NCBI GenBank assembly: GCA_900545705.1
Contig: URAK01000003.1
Location: 133,827-197,826, forward strand
Direction: 5' to 3'
Source of the DNA: an uncultured Opitutales bacterium
GTDB lineage: Bacteria; Verrucomicrobiota; Verrucomicrobiia; Opitutales; Intestinicryptomonadaceae
DNA length: 64,000 nt
In this document: positions 1 to 9,097 of the stretch, piece by piece
Numbering within the stretch: the stretch's first letter is position 1
Layout: each line of letters begins with the position of its first letter
Program-made: the position numbers and the translations under genes
Notes under the pieces: model-generated
Told to the model about the DNA's origin: nothing
Database searches by the model: none
The model's input: only the letters and a program-made list of their open reading frames with translations

Positions 1-3000
1 GCCGATCCAATTTCCCATCTGTTTTTCGGCGTCAGCCGCTGGTACTGCATTCCCATTCTATCGAGAATTTTTGCGCCTTCATCTCCTCCGGCATACGCGA
101 CGCGCTGCGGGCCTACCGGCAGATAGCGGTTTGTCATTTCCTTTAGAATATTGTCTGTCAGCATTGTGGCGGCCGGATCTTCCCCGTATCTTGAAGTAAC
201 GTCAAGCTGGCAGAATAAAACTATTCCGTGCCCGCGGCGCATTTCGAGCAGCGATGAATGCATAAGGTTAAACCCGCAGTCGACAATCGCCGTAAAATTG
301 CCGTAAGACGGCTTGCGAATGACGTTCCCGCTCACTATGCCGCCATTGCCGCACTTCCACTTGGAACGTGGGTAGTGCGGAGAATTTTCCTCGGAAACGA
401 CAAACGCCTCTACGGTGTCAGAATCTCCACGCCAATCCGAGAAATCCTCGTCACAAAGCCCCGCAAGATACGGACTTTTCGGCGAGCGTATAAAAGCGTT
501 GCGGTAGCTCGGAGATTCAAATACAAAATTTGCGACATTTGCCGTGGCTTTTTGCTCGAACACCAGCACCTTCAACCCCTTGTCTATAAGTTTGGACTCC
601 TCGACTTTTGCGAGCAACTCTGAAGGCTTTTTGCCTATCGCATTTTGCCCGACTATAAGCAATCTTGCATCGCCAAGCTCCTCGAATTTCTTTATTTTTT
701 TATAGGCAAGCCCCGCCTTTTCAAGCAGCTCCGCCGTATTTCCCTTCGGATCGTACAATGCGACAGACGCGTCCTTAAAATTGGGCTGCACTCTTTTCGG
801 GAAAAATTGCAGTTTGAAGGAATCCTCCTTCAAGAGGGATCCGTCGCTGTTTAGCACTGCGAGCTCGAGCTTCGCATTGGTGCGCTTAAATACATTAGGA
901 GCCGTGATTTCTATCGGGAATTTTTCAAGTCCCCCCGCTTCAACCGTCTTTTTAAACTCCCCGGATGCGGCGGGCTCAAAGCCGCCTTCGAGCGTAAGAC
1001 GCCACTTGAACGAAAGCGTCTGGGGAGTTGTCCTATCGTTTACAGTCACCGCGCTTTTTACAAATTTTTCACCCGCATAAAAAGCATGGTCTTTCGATGT
1101 AAAATTCTTGGGATCTCCGCCTATGAAAACAAGAACGGGGGCAAAACAGTCGGCGACAACGTCGTTTAGATTCGCCCTCTTTGTGTAGTCCGTAAGCAAA
1201 TGGCGCTGGGTTTCGCTCCAACCCAATGGATTGTCCGGGCGCAGGCCGGGCGCCTTTACATTGGCGTCGACAAGGGTGTCGAAAACAACATTGTGGTTGT
1301 CGTACGTGACGGCCGTATGGCACATGTCGCGCCCGCCGGGGAAGTCGCCTAGCGCCGACATGTCGTATCCCCTCCACGCCTTCACAACGCGCGTATACAT
1401 CAGCGCGGATAGGCGGCGGATATTCTCGTTAGGATTTGCGTACGGAGAATACTGCCACTCTTGCGTGTGCGGAATTGGATTAGTCTCGGCAGCGTATACG
1501 GAATCACCAAAATACCTTGCGGCATGCTCCGCCCCCAGGCTTCCGACTGAGTCGTCGTCAAAATGCCGCCACTGCCCTGGATACGGGAAGGCGGACTCCA
1601 CTACCATCAACGGGCGCTCGTGCTTCTTGGACCACTGCTGCGGCCAATCCTCCTGCTCTTGAAGCGGAGTTCCGAAAGACTGGTAGTTCATAGACGTGAA
1701 AATCTTGCCGGAAGCCCCGCCAGCATGCTGGAAGAGCTCGCGCGACGGGTCGATTGCGCGCATGGTGTCTTCGGCAACCCGCGCGCGGCGGCGCGGCTCG
1801 CGCTTCGACGGCGGATCGTATGAATAGTCCGTCAGCTTTGCGGGATCCTGGTTCCAAGGATAGGAACAAGTATTGAAATCCGTATACCACATCAATATTG
1901 AAGGGTGGTTGCCATAATGCTCCAAGAATCTCTCGACCTGCCTTGAATATTCGCCGATTTCCTCGTCTTCATATGGAGGCATTTGAAAGAGGTTGTACAA
2001 GCCCGCGCGGTCGCATTCGCGCAAGTATTCTGGCCATGCGACTTGCGAAGTCTTTCTGTACGGATCAAAACGGACGGTATCGTAATTCATTCCCTTGATG
2101 TGGGCGACGTACTGCCCCATGGAGTTGGGATGCCCAAAATATTGGCGGAGCCTTTCAAGTGCCGGAGACGTCCACATGCGCATGCGCATTTTATTGCCAT
2201 TCAGCCTAAATTCGCCGCCCTCAACCCATGCCTCGCGGAATCCAAAATCCTTCGACGGGAAAGTGTCGGCTATCTTCGAATCTGCAAGCAGCGCAGCGCT
2301 CATTTTGTAGAGATTAGGATTTTCGGCGTCCCAAAGGACTGGATTCTTCCATTTTTCGACAAACCTCACAACCTGCTCGCGTTCGCCGGTAATTTCAAAT
2401 TCTTTAGAAAAAGTCTTTGTCTTCCCGCTTCCATCCACAAAAGAGAATTCCACCCTTCCCTCGCCTTTTTGAGCGCCGGGATTCTGAATCCTCGCAAGGA
2501 GCGAAACGTTGGAATTTCTGAACGACGGCAATGCAATGGCCGACGATATAAACATACGCGACGGAGCCTTTTCAAGCCAGACATCTCCGATTGCAATCTC
2601 CGCATGGTCACCGATACTTGGGACTCCGCGCCACAGAGCAACGTACGCCCTATCAATATACACAGTGACAATATTTTTTCCGTCCTTTGAGAGCAAGTCT
2701 GTGACGTCTATTCTCCTTGAATTTGGGATTACCGGGAAGCATTTGAAATCCTGCCTGAACGAGTCTATCAGTTTCCCGTTCAGATATACCCTGCCGTAAT
2801 CGCCATTAAGGTTTTCAAAATTAAGATAGACGCGCTCTCCTTTCAATTCGGCGGGAACCTCAAAGACCCGCTGGTACCAGCCGGACCTGTTTTCGATAAG
2901 AGACTTGCCATTCCAGTATTGTGTGCCATTCCCGAGCTTGTCGCCGGCAAGCGGATAGATGTTGTACAGGGGAGACCTAAAACTTCCGGGCACACGCATG

Positions 3001-4277
3001 TACCACCATTTGCCTGATGGAGCATAAGAGTACTCATTAGCCGGTATAACGCGCCAATAGCCGTTCAAGCATACACCCGACCTTGCGCCGTCAGAACGCC
3101 GCGCCGCGTCTGACAGAGTCCACAAATTATTTTCAGCCGCGTTTGTGGAAGTGTCGGAGAGTTTGTTTAAGTCGTCTTTTGACGGGAAGCCCGTATTCGG
3201 ATATGCCGAAAAATCCTTCGCAGCCTTTGCCGCAATAATTTTTGTAAAAGATGCGTCCTTGACAGAGCCTTGTAGCGAATCGTCTATGTAAAATTCGATA
3301 TCTTTCCCGTTTTGCTTTATAAGGATTTTATGCGGCTGCGATAAATTAAGAATGCAGGCCGACTCTATCGCCGAATTTTTAGAGCTTCCGCCGTAGACAA
3401 AAGATATTTTACCTGACGCCCCCATGGATACAATGGAGATCTTGTCGGCGCCCAAATCGAGCTCGAGCAGCTTCTTGGGGCCTTGATACTTTGCATGCTT
3501 ATCTGATATTATGAACTCGGCCGACCCGTTCGCATACGGAATGATATCCGGATTTATTTTCGCTAGCTCCGAGTCCGAACCCGAAGTGGATAGCGCAAAA
3601 ATTTCTTCTTGCGGAAGAGCCTTGTCGAATATCTTAATTTCATCGTAGAGGCCGTTGCCGACTTTTGCCTTAAAGCGGTCTCCGCCCGAATTACCAAGCC
3701 ATATATTCAGCGATTGCTTGTCGAGCTTCTGCGAGCGCGAAGAGTCGACTTTCTTGCCGACCATTTTCCCATTTATATATAAAATGGCCTCTCCCTTTTT
3801 TGTGTCCCACGAGAATGCTATATGCGCCCATTCGTTTTTTTTCAGGACATTTTTGCAGAGTATTTGAAGCTGTTGCGGCGCGCATACGCTCAGCTCGATA
3901 TGGCCTCGCGCACTCTTGACGAAATAAAAGCGGAAATTTTTGCCGTTAGCCGTAAAAATTGGGAATCCTTCAGGGTCTGTTTCTTTCCAATACGGTTTAA
4001 ACCAAAAAGAAACTGTCGCCTCGTTCCAATCCTTTTCCGGGAGCCCCGCAAAATTCAACGCAGTGGCTTGGTCGTACGCATGCCGTTTTACTTCGAGCGC
4101 CTTTCCCGAGACACCTTGAAAATATCCGGATTTCCCATATATAATACCACTTTTGAGCTTTGAACCGTCGGGCGCAATGACTTCTGCTGAATCGTCGAGA
4201 GGCGCATAAAAGATAGGTTGTGCAGCCATGGAAAGGCACGGCAAGGAGAACAATAAGATTGCCAAATATTTACTCAT
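1..4277 (-). CDS. Exported LamG + GH2-like glycoside hydrolase, 3' end outside window
   Basis: The frame opens at ATG 4277 and stays open to base 1, giving at least 1425 residues. The N-terminus (MSKYLAILLFSLPCLSMAAQ) is a signal peptide. Residues about 20-235 look like a LamG/concanavalin-type beta-sandwich (SFWFKPYW, WAHIAFSWD, ILYINGKMVG). Residues about 330-600 resemble the GH2 sugar-binding and immunoglobulin-like domains (WYQRVFEVP, VYLNFENLNGDYGRVYLNG). A TIM barrel follows, with HPSILMW at 797 and a nucleophile-like glutamate E894 in MVVESAFPYPG. Where GH2 enzymes usually have WSLGNE, this protein reads MWYTDFNT, so the acid/base glutamate is absent. The family is known for beta-galactosidase, mannosidase and glucuronidase activities; substrate and even activity are open here. 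No Shine-Dalgarno is visible before the start. Confidence is high for the family, low for function. Confidence 0.8.
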   Translation of the reverse strand, partial: MSKYLAILLFSLPCLSMAAQPIFYAPLDDSAEVIAPDGSKLKSGIIYGKSGYFQGVSGKALEVKRHAYDQATALNFAGLPEKDWNEATVSFWFKPYWKETDPEGFPIFTANGKNFRFYFVKSARGHIELSVCAPQQLQILCKNVLKKNEWAHIAFSWDTKKGEAILYINGKMVGKKVDSSRSQKLDKQSLNIWLGNSGGDRFKAKVGNGLYDEIKIFDKALPQEEIFALSTSGSDSELAKINPDIIPYANGSAEFIISDKHAKYQGPKKLLELDLGADKISIVSMGASGKISFVYGGSSKNSAIESACILNLSQPHKILIKQNGKDIEFYIDDSLQGSVKDASFTKIIAAKAAKDFSAYPNTGFPSKDDLNKLSDTSTNAAENNLWTLSDAARRSDGARSGVCLNGYWRVIPANEYSYAPSGKWWYMRVPGSFRSPLYNIYPLAGDKLGNGTQYWNGKSLIENRSGWYQRVFEVPAELKGERVYLNFENLNGDYGRVYLNGKLIDSFRQDFKCFPVIPNSRRIDVTDLLSKDGKNIVTVYIDRAYVALWRGVPSIGDHAEIAIGDVWLEKAPSRMFISSAIALPSFRNSNVSLLARIQNPGAQKGEGRVEFSFVDGSGKTKTFSKEFEITGEREQVVRFVEKWKNPVLWDAENPNLYKMSAALLADSKIADTFPSKDFGFREAWVEGGEFRLNGNKMRMRMWTSPALERLRQYFGHPNSMGQYVAHIKGMNYDTVRFDPYRKTSQVAWPEYLRECDRAGLYNLFQMPPYEDEEIGEYSRQVERFLEHYGNHPSILMWYTDFNTCSYPWNQDPAKLTDYSYDPPSKREPRRRARVAEDTMRAIDPSRELFQHAGGASGKIFTSMNYQSFGTPLQEQEDWPQQWSKKHERPLMVVESAFPYPGQWRHFDDDSVGSLGAEHAARYFGDSVYAAETNPIPHTQEWQYSPYANPNENIRRLSALMYTRVVKAWRGYDMSALGDFPGGRDMCHTAVTYDNHNVVFDTLVDANVKAPGLRPDNPLGWSETQRHLLTDYTKRANLNDVVADCFAPVLVFIGGDPKNFTSKDHAFYAGEKFVKSAVTVNDRTTPQTLSFKWRLTLEGGFEPAASGEFKKTVEAGGLEKFPIEITAPNVFKRTNAKLELAVLNSDGSLLKEDSFKLQFFPKRVQPNFKDASVALYDPKGNTAELLEKAGLAYKKIKKFEELGDARLLIVGQNAIGKKPSELLAKVEESKLIDKGLKVLVFEQKATANVANFVFESPSYRNAFIRSPKSPYLAGLCDEDFSDWRGDSDTVEAFVVSEENSPHYPRSKWKCGNGGIVSGNVIRKPSYGNFTAIVDCGFNLMHSSLLEMRRGHGIVLFCQLDVTSRYGEDPAATMLTDNILKEMTNRYLPVGPQRVAYAGGDEGAKILDRMGMQYQRLTPKNRWEIGS

Positions 4278-4768
4278 AATATGTATAACATTAAAAGATA
4301 ATAAGAAATTAAATAACGATAACATCGTAAAAAATCCACTACAAGAAAAAATTTTATAATATCCCCAGCTTCTACATTAAAAATAGATGGCAGCCTCCTT
4401 CATCAGCCCCTTATTCTATCAAAATAGTTCTAGCGATGTCCTACCGGATCTATTTTCTTTTAGGTCAGTTAGAATTTTCATTTATAATTTTACGTTTTAC
4501 CCCACATCTACTTATATTTTCAGATAATATCAGTCTTACAGGCATCATTAACCCACTGGGAAGTCTTTCATACTGCAATGCCTTCAGCTACATCGCCTCT
4601 ATTATACTTTATTAATAATATAGAAAGATTAGGATAAAAATTTCCAGAAGATTTTATATGTAAAGCAAGATCAACCACTGTTATAGGATTGTTGCCGATA
4701 TTTAATATATTATCTTTCTGCACATTCGGTTAGAACGCTTCGCAAGCACTATATTATTTATAAACACA
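4278..4768. other. AT-rich intergenic strip with a coding-like remnant
   Basis: This 491-base gap is clearly AT-richer than its flanks. I see no intact gene. On the minus strand it carries one coding-like fragment (4568-4723, listed separately) and a shorter stretch near 4430-4490 reading MKILTDLKENRSGRTSLELF before a stop. This looks like decayed coding DNA, though that is inference. Confidence 0.4.
4568..4723 (-). pseudogene. Coding-like 51-codon fragment downstream of the immunity-like gene
   Basis: Between two stops the minus strand reads a balanced, protein-like sequence that can start at GTG 4723. It includes ILNIGNNPITVVDLALHIKS and SILLIKYNRGDVAEGIAV, and ends in TGA at 4568-4570. 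It begins 45 bases after the stop of the 4769-5371 gene on the same strand. I do not recognise the family. It could be the tail of a decayed gene, a small protein, or chance in AT-rich DNA. Confidence 0.3.
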
Positions 4769-5371
4769 CTATCTTCCATGTGATATATCTAAAATTTCAG
4801 CATTTTGTTTATCTATTATCACTTTAATTAAACCACCTCTTTCATTGCTTAAACCCGAATTATGTCCTTGTATTATATATGCCCCATTAGATTCACTTAT
4901 CACCCAAGGGCGTTGCAATAGAACTCCTTCTCCATATACCTTCACCATAATAATCTCCGCAATTTTTACAGCTTCATCTTTTGATAAATTTAAGTTTAGC
5001 TTTAATGGTAAATTTTTCTTAATTACATAATTTTTATTTAGACCATTTCTATCGACAATAGCATTTAATATTTTTAGGATTTCAGATTTAGATAACATTA
5101 GATGCTTCTCAAATTTTTCAATTGAGTTAATATATTTATCCAATAGTTTTTTTTCTATATCAGAATATCTTTCGCTCCCTTTTAAGGACTTCCCATTTAG
5201 AATTAAATTATTAAGTTCCTTTATTTCTGTGCTACTCAAATTTGAATTTTTCATTAGAATATTTAAACTTTCTACATAATATGTAGTGACATTAGGCGGG
5301 TCTTCCACTGCTAATAGGGAAAATTTTAAAACAAACAATATTACAAATACAGACTTATAAAAATATTTCAT
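4769..5371 (-). CDS. Exported NTF2-fold immunity-like protein
   Basis: This 200-residue protein begins with a signal peptide (MKYFYKSVFVILFVLKFSLL, then AVED). The middle (about 25-120) is helical and lysine-rich. The last 70 residues (AVKIAEIIMVKVYGEGVLLQ, then RPWVISESNGAYIIQGH, GGLIKVIIDKQNAEILDISHG) match the pattern of the NTF2-fold immunity domain, which in other bacteria protects against polymorphic toxins. The domain call is made by eye. No toxin gene is next to it, so it is an orphan here. The gene is AT-rich compared with the neighbouring GH2-like gene and the polyamine operon, and it is flanked by coding-like fragments, which suggests acquired DNA. A general exported enzyme-inhibitor role is an alternative. 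Confidence 0.6.
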   Translation of the reverse strand: MKYFYKSVFVILFVLKFSLLAVEDPPNVTTYYVESLNILMKNSNLSSTEIKELNNLILNGKSLKGSERYSDIEKKLLDKYINSIEKFEKHLMLSKSEILKILNAIVDRNGLNKNYVIKKNLPLKLNLNLSKDEAVKIAEIIMVKVYGEGVLLQRPWVISESNGAYIIQGHNSGLSNERGGLIKVIIDKQNAEILDISHGR

Positions 5372-5480
5372 AAATTCTAAGTATTCTTCTTTCTTAGGTT
5401 ATATTTAGTAAATGTGCATTAAGATATTTACTTAATTATTTATATATTACAGTTATTTTGCAAGTCTTTGAATCATATTT

Positions 5481-5630
5481 TTACACTTTATTACCCGATG
5501 TTGCAATATACTCAATTCGCTCACAGCATTGTCTTATTCCGACGATTACAATTACCATAGTTTTTCCATTTAAATCAAAACAATAATTATAACAATGCCC
5601 ATATAAATTAAATTTACAAAAGTTATTATA
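5481..5630 (-). pseudogene. Coding-like 49-codon fragment upstream of the immunity-like gene
   Basis: A stop-to-stop minus-strand stretch reads like the C-terminal end of a protein, with NLYGHCYNYCFDLNGK and MVIVIVGIRQCCERIEYIAT, ending in TAA at 5481-5483. Upstream the frame is closed by two stops, so no complete gene can be built. It lies about 110 bases upstream of the immunity-like gene on the same strand. The best reading is the tail of a decayed gene. The family is not recognised. Confidence 0.3.
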
Positions 5631-5895
5631 TTATTAAGCTCTAAAACATTTTATTATATCTTTTTATATTATGAAACAAAAATGACAATCATAATAAATA
5701 TATTTTGTACGCAAAAACTCAAAATGGCAATTTATTGACTAAATATTTTTTATATATTTAACAAAATAAGTGGATTATAAGAAAAATTTTTCTCTGCATC
5801 TTTGTTGCGTTTGGCTAGAAAAATATCATTAATAAATAGGCTTCATACACTAGGCACTAAACATCTACATATTTGCCGTCTCAGTCAGAAAAACA

Positions 5896-5923
5896 TTGAC
5901 AAGGTAACACTCTGACTTATCTA
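5896..5923 (+). promoter_or_regulatory. Candidate promoter of the polyamine operon
   Basis: A perfect TTGACA (5896-5901) is followed after 16 bases by a weak TATCTA (5918-5923), giving a leader of roughly 100 bases before speD. The -35 matches the sigma70 consensus; the -10 matches only half, so this is tentative. Confidence 0.3.
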
Positions 5924-6029
5924 AAACTTTGATTATTTTTTTACAGTGGACGCCCGCACGGCATTCAGCTTTGCGGAGAAGGTCGGAAACAAAAACTCGG
6001 ATTTTTATGCATTACCATTAGCTACATAA

Positions 6030-6791
6030 ATGAAAAACAAACTTAAACTGCATGGCTTCAACAATCTAACTAAGTCATTGAGCTTTAACATTTACGATGT
6101 CTGCTACGCAAAGACTTCAAAAGAGCAGCTGAGCTATATAGACTATATCGACGAAGAATATAACTCTGAGCGCATCACAAACATAATGATGCACCTCACC
6201 GAGAAAATCGGCGCCAAAGTTATAAGCGTTTCAAAGCAAGATTACGATCCCCAAGGCGCTTCGGTTACATTTTTAATAGCGGAAAAATCCCTAATCCCGC
6301 ATTGCGGCAGCGAAATACTCGCCCATCTCGACAAAAGCCACGTCACCGTACACACTTACCCAGAGTACCACCCAGATAGAAGTTTGGCAACATTTAGAGT
6401 GGATATCGATGTGGCTACTTGCGGCGAAATCACCCCGCTCTCAACCCTCGACTATTTGATCGGAAGTTTCGACTCCGATATAATTACCATGGATTACCGC
6501 GTAAGAGGCTTTACGCGCGATGTTAAGGGCAAGAAAATTTTTCTAGACCACAAAATATACTCCATTCAGGACTACATCAATAAAAACACGCTCCTTCGCT
6601 ACAATGCCATTGATGTAAATGTTTTTGAAGCAAATATCTTTCATACAAAAATGCTCATAAAAGACATTAAGCTTCAAAACTACCTTTTCGGCACCGACGC
6701 AAAAAAACTCGGCAAAGCAGAGCGCGAGCGCATAACCCAAAGCCTGAAACGAGAAATGACCGAAATTTACAGCGGTAGGAATATATATTAA
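6030..6791 (+). CDS. speD: S-adenosylmethionine decarboxylase proenzyme
   Basis: SpeD decarboxylates S-adenosylmethionine to supply the aminopropyl donor for spermidine synthase. The 253-residue protein follows the long enterobacterial type closely, from KLKLHGFNNLTKSLSFNIYD to the end (EMTEIYSGRN). The proenzyme cleaves itself to make a pyruvoyl cofactor; the cleavage-site serine is S103 in AHLDKSHVTVHTYPE. STCG-like (VATCGEITPL) and DYRVRGFTRD blocks are intact. It is the first gene of a six-gene polyamine operon and ends one base before speA begins. No clear Shine-Dalgarno precedes ATG 6030. The identification is very secure. Confidence 0.96.
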   Translation: MKNKLKLHGFNNLTKSLSFNIYDVCYAKTSKEQLSYIDYIDEEYNSERITNIMMHLTEKIGAKVISVSKQDYDPQGASVTFLIAEKSLIPHCGSEILAHLDKSHVTVHTYPEYHPDRSLATFRVDIDVATCGEITPLSTLDYLIGSFDSDIITMDYRVRGFTRDVKGKKIFLDHKIYSIQDYINKNTLLRYNAIDVNVFEANIFHTKMLIKDIKLQNYLFGTDAKKLGKAERERITQSLKREMTEIYSGRNIY

Positions 6792-6792
6792 T

Positions 6793-8244
6793 ATGTCCGA
6801 ATTAGACCAAACCCGCGCCCCGCTTTACGAAGCACTTCTTGAAATGAAAGACAGCCGGCTTGTCCCCTTTGACGTCCCCGGACACAAAAGAGGAAGGGGG
6901 AATCCAGAGCTTGCTGAATTTCTCGGAAAGGACTGTCTAGACGTCGACGTAAACTCGATGAAGCCGCTCGATAACCTCTGCCACCCCGTATCGGTGATAG
7001 GCAGAGCTCAAAAGCTTGCCGCCGACGCTTTCGGCGCAAAAAACGCTTTCTTTATGGTCAACGGCACGACGTCCGCCGTCCAAGCCATGATTCTATACGC
7101 ATGCAAAGAAGGCGAAAAGATAATCATGCCAAGAAATGTCCACCGCAGCGCCATAAACGCGCTTATTGTAAGCGGCGCCATTCCCGTGTATGTCGACCCA
7201 GGCATTGACGCAAATTTGGGAATCCCGCTTGGTATGTCGGTAAAGTCCGCCCTAAAAGCCATGGACGAAAATCCCGACGCGAAAGCGGTTCTCGTCAACA
7301 ATCCGACTTACTACGGGGTGTGCTCTGACTTGCGGTCGATTGTTTCGCTTGCGCACGAGCGTGGAATGTTGGCGCTCGCAGACGAGGCTCACGGCACGCA
7401 TTTTTATTTTTCGAGCCTATGCCCGCCATCGGCAATGGAATGCGGCGCAGACTTGTCGGCGGCGAGCATGCACAAGTCGGGCGGAAGCCTCACGCAAAGT
7501 TCTATACTGCTTTGCGCCGGCGAGATTGACGAGGGCAGAATGCGCCAGATAATAAATTTAACGCAAACTACAAGCCCGTCTTACCTGCTGATGTCGAGCC
7601 TCGACTTGTCGCGCAGGAATCTCGCGCTAAGAGGAGAGGAAACTTTTAAGAGGGTCATTGAATACGCAAGGTATGCGCGCGGAGAAATAAACAAAATCGG
7701 CGATTATTACGCCTTCTCCAAAGAGCTTATAAATGGCGCCGACATCTTCGACTTCGACGAAACTAAATTGTCCGTCCACACCCTCGGAACAGGCATCTCC
7801 GGAATGGAGGTGTACGACATTCTGCGCGACGAATACGATATCCAGACGGAGTTTGGAGACATATCCAATATTCTCGCCTATATTTCCGTAGGCGACAGGC
7901 AGCGGGATATCGAACGCCTAATCAGCGCGCTCGCGGATATACGCAGAAATTACAAGCGCCCGAAATACGGGCTGCCATCGCGCGAATACATTCCGCCGGA
8001 AGTTGAAGTATCGCCGCGTGAGGCATTTTATTCGGACACGCAGCGACTGCCATTGCGCGACGCAATCGGCAAAATATCGGCGGAATTTGCAATGTGCTAT
8101 CCGCCGGGCATACCTATTCTAGCCCCTGGCGAGAGGGTCACAGAGCAGATTGTTGACTACATAGAATACGCAAAATCTAAGGGAGGCTCTATGACAGGCG
8201 CTTCCGATATAGAAACAAAAACACTGAAAGTTTTGAAAGGTTGA
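6793..8244 (+). CDS. speA: Biosynthetic PLP-dependent arginine decarboxylase (fold type I)
   Basis: This 483-residue Orn/Lys/Arg decarboxylase is of the compact Bacillus SpeA type. It has PFDVPGHKRGRG near the N-terminus, the PLP-phosphate loop NGTTSAVQA (90-98), DEAHGTH (197-203) and the PLP-binding lysine K228 in SMHKSGGSLTQSS. Arginine rather than lysine or ornithine is inferred as substrate because an agmatinase-family gene lies two genes downstream, so arginine to agmatine to putrescine would be complete. It sits one base after speD and one base before speE, so the genes are almost certainly co-transcribed. The family is certain, substrate specificity likely. Confidence 0.9.
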   Translation: MSELDQTRAPLYEALLEMKDSRLVPFDVPGHKRGRGNPELAEFLGKDCLDVDVNSMKPLDNLCHPVSVIGRAQKLAADAFGAKNAFFMVNGTTSAVQAMILYACKEGEKIIMPRNVHRSAINALIVSGAIPVYVDPGIDANLGIPLGMSVKSALKAMDENPDAKAVLVNNPTYYGVCSDLRSIVSLAHERGMLALADEAHGTHFYFSSLCPPSAMECGADLSAASMHKSGGSLTQSSILLCAGEIDEGRMRQIINLTQTTSPSYLLMSSLDLSRRNLALRGEETFKRVIEYARYARGEINKIGDYYAFSKELINGADIFDFDETKLSVHTLGTGISGMEVYDILRDEYDIQTEFGDISNILAYISVGDRQRDIERLISALADIRRNYKRPKYGLPSREYIPPEVEVSPREAFYSDTQRLPLRDAIGKISAEFAMCYPPGIPILAPGERVTEQIVDYIEYAKSKGGSMTGASDIETKTLKVLKG

Positions 8245-8245
8245 T

Positions 8246-9097
8246 ATGGATCTCTGGTTTACCGAATACCATACCGGCAATGTCCGCCTATCTATAAAAG
8301 TGGACAAGATGCTACATTCTGAAACTTCGAAATTCCAACGTATCGACATATTCGACTCCCCGGAATTTGGAAGATTTCTAACCCTTGACGGCTACATGAT
8401 GCTGACCGAGAAAGACGAGTTTATCTACCACGAAATGATAACGCACGTCCCCATGGCAGTGAATCCTGACGCCAAAAGCATTCTTGTTATAGGCGCCGGC
8501 GACGGGGGCGTCGCGCGCGAACTTTGCAAATACGATGGCATAGACGAAATCGACATCGTGGAAATCGACGAGCGCGTAGTTGAAGCCTGCAAAAAATACC
8601 TTCCGAAAACCGCCTGCGGGTTCGAAGATCCGAGAGTGAGCCTATTTTTTGAGGACGGCGTAAAGTATGTGCGCAAATGCGAAAGGCAGTACGACATTAT
8701 AATTGTCGACTCGACCGATCCATTTGGGCCCGGCGAGGGAGTTTTCACAAAGGAATTTTACGGTAGCTGTTTTAGCGCTCTGAAAAAGAACGGCATAATG
8801 GTAAACCAGCATGAAAGCCCGTTTTATGCTGCCGACCGCGCCGCAATGAAAGCTGCCCACAAAAAAATATTCAAAACTTTTCCCGTATGCAAAGTCTACC
8901 AAGCGCATATCCCGACATACCCGTCGGGGCATTGGCTTTTCGGCTTCGCCTCGAAAGGAATGGATCCGATTGAGGACGCCAAACTCAAAGAGTGGAAAAA
9001 GCTAAAAATAAAAACAAAATACTATACCCCACAGCTGCATGCAGGAGCTTTTGCCCTGCCCGCCTATGTGACGGAGGCACTTGAAGATGTTGAATAA
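8246..9097 (+). CDS. speE: Spermidine synthase (aminopropyltransferase)
   Basis: The enzyme transfers the aminopropyl group from decarboxylated S-adenosylmethionine to putrescine. The 283-residue protein starts WFTEYHTGNVRLSIKV, carries the nucleotide-binding GAGDGGVARE (83-92), the acidic VEIDERVVE and the catalytic IIIVDSTDPFGPGEGVF (151-167), and ends with the family block IPTYPSGHWLFGFAS. It follows speA by one base and its last codons overlap the start of speB. Aminopropyltransferases that use agmatine exist in other bacteria, and the downstream ureohydrolase would suit that route too. The sequence alone does not tell putrescine from agmatine as acceptor. Confidence 0.95.
   Translation: MDLWFTEYHTGNVRLSIKVDKMLHSETSKFQRIDIFDSPEFGRFLTLDGYMMLTEKDEFIYHEMITHVPMAVNPDAKSILVIGAGDGGVARELCKYDGIDEIDIVEIDERVVEACKKYLPKTACGFEDPRVSLFFEDGVKYVRKCERQYDIIIVDSTDPFGPGEGVFTKEFYGSCFSALKKNGIMVNQHESPFYAADRAAMKAAHKKIFKTFPVCKVYQAHIPTYPSGHWLFGFASKGMDPIEDAKLKEWKKLKIKTKYYTPQLHAGAFALPAYVTEALEDVE

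Larger units (their letters stand above)
5372..6029. other. AT-rich intergenic strip, remnant and polyamine operon leader
   Basis: The 658-base gap lies between divergently oriented genes. It holds one minus-strand coding-like fragment (5481-5630), a candidate promoter (5896-5923) and, just before speD, a GC-richer patch of about 45 bases (5945-5990) that stands out from the AT-rich surroundings. I see no intact gene and no tRNA. Confidence 0.4.

Noticed and set aside
258..2690. Several plus-strand open frames of 70-235 codons
   Set aside because: They lie antisense to the GH2-like gene, whose minus-strand frame is continuous and shows clear domains. Their compositions are not protein-like.
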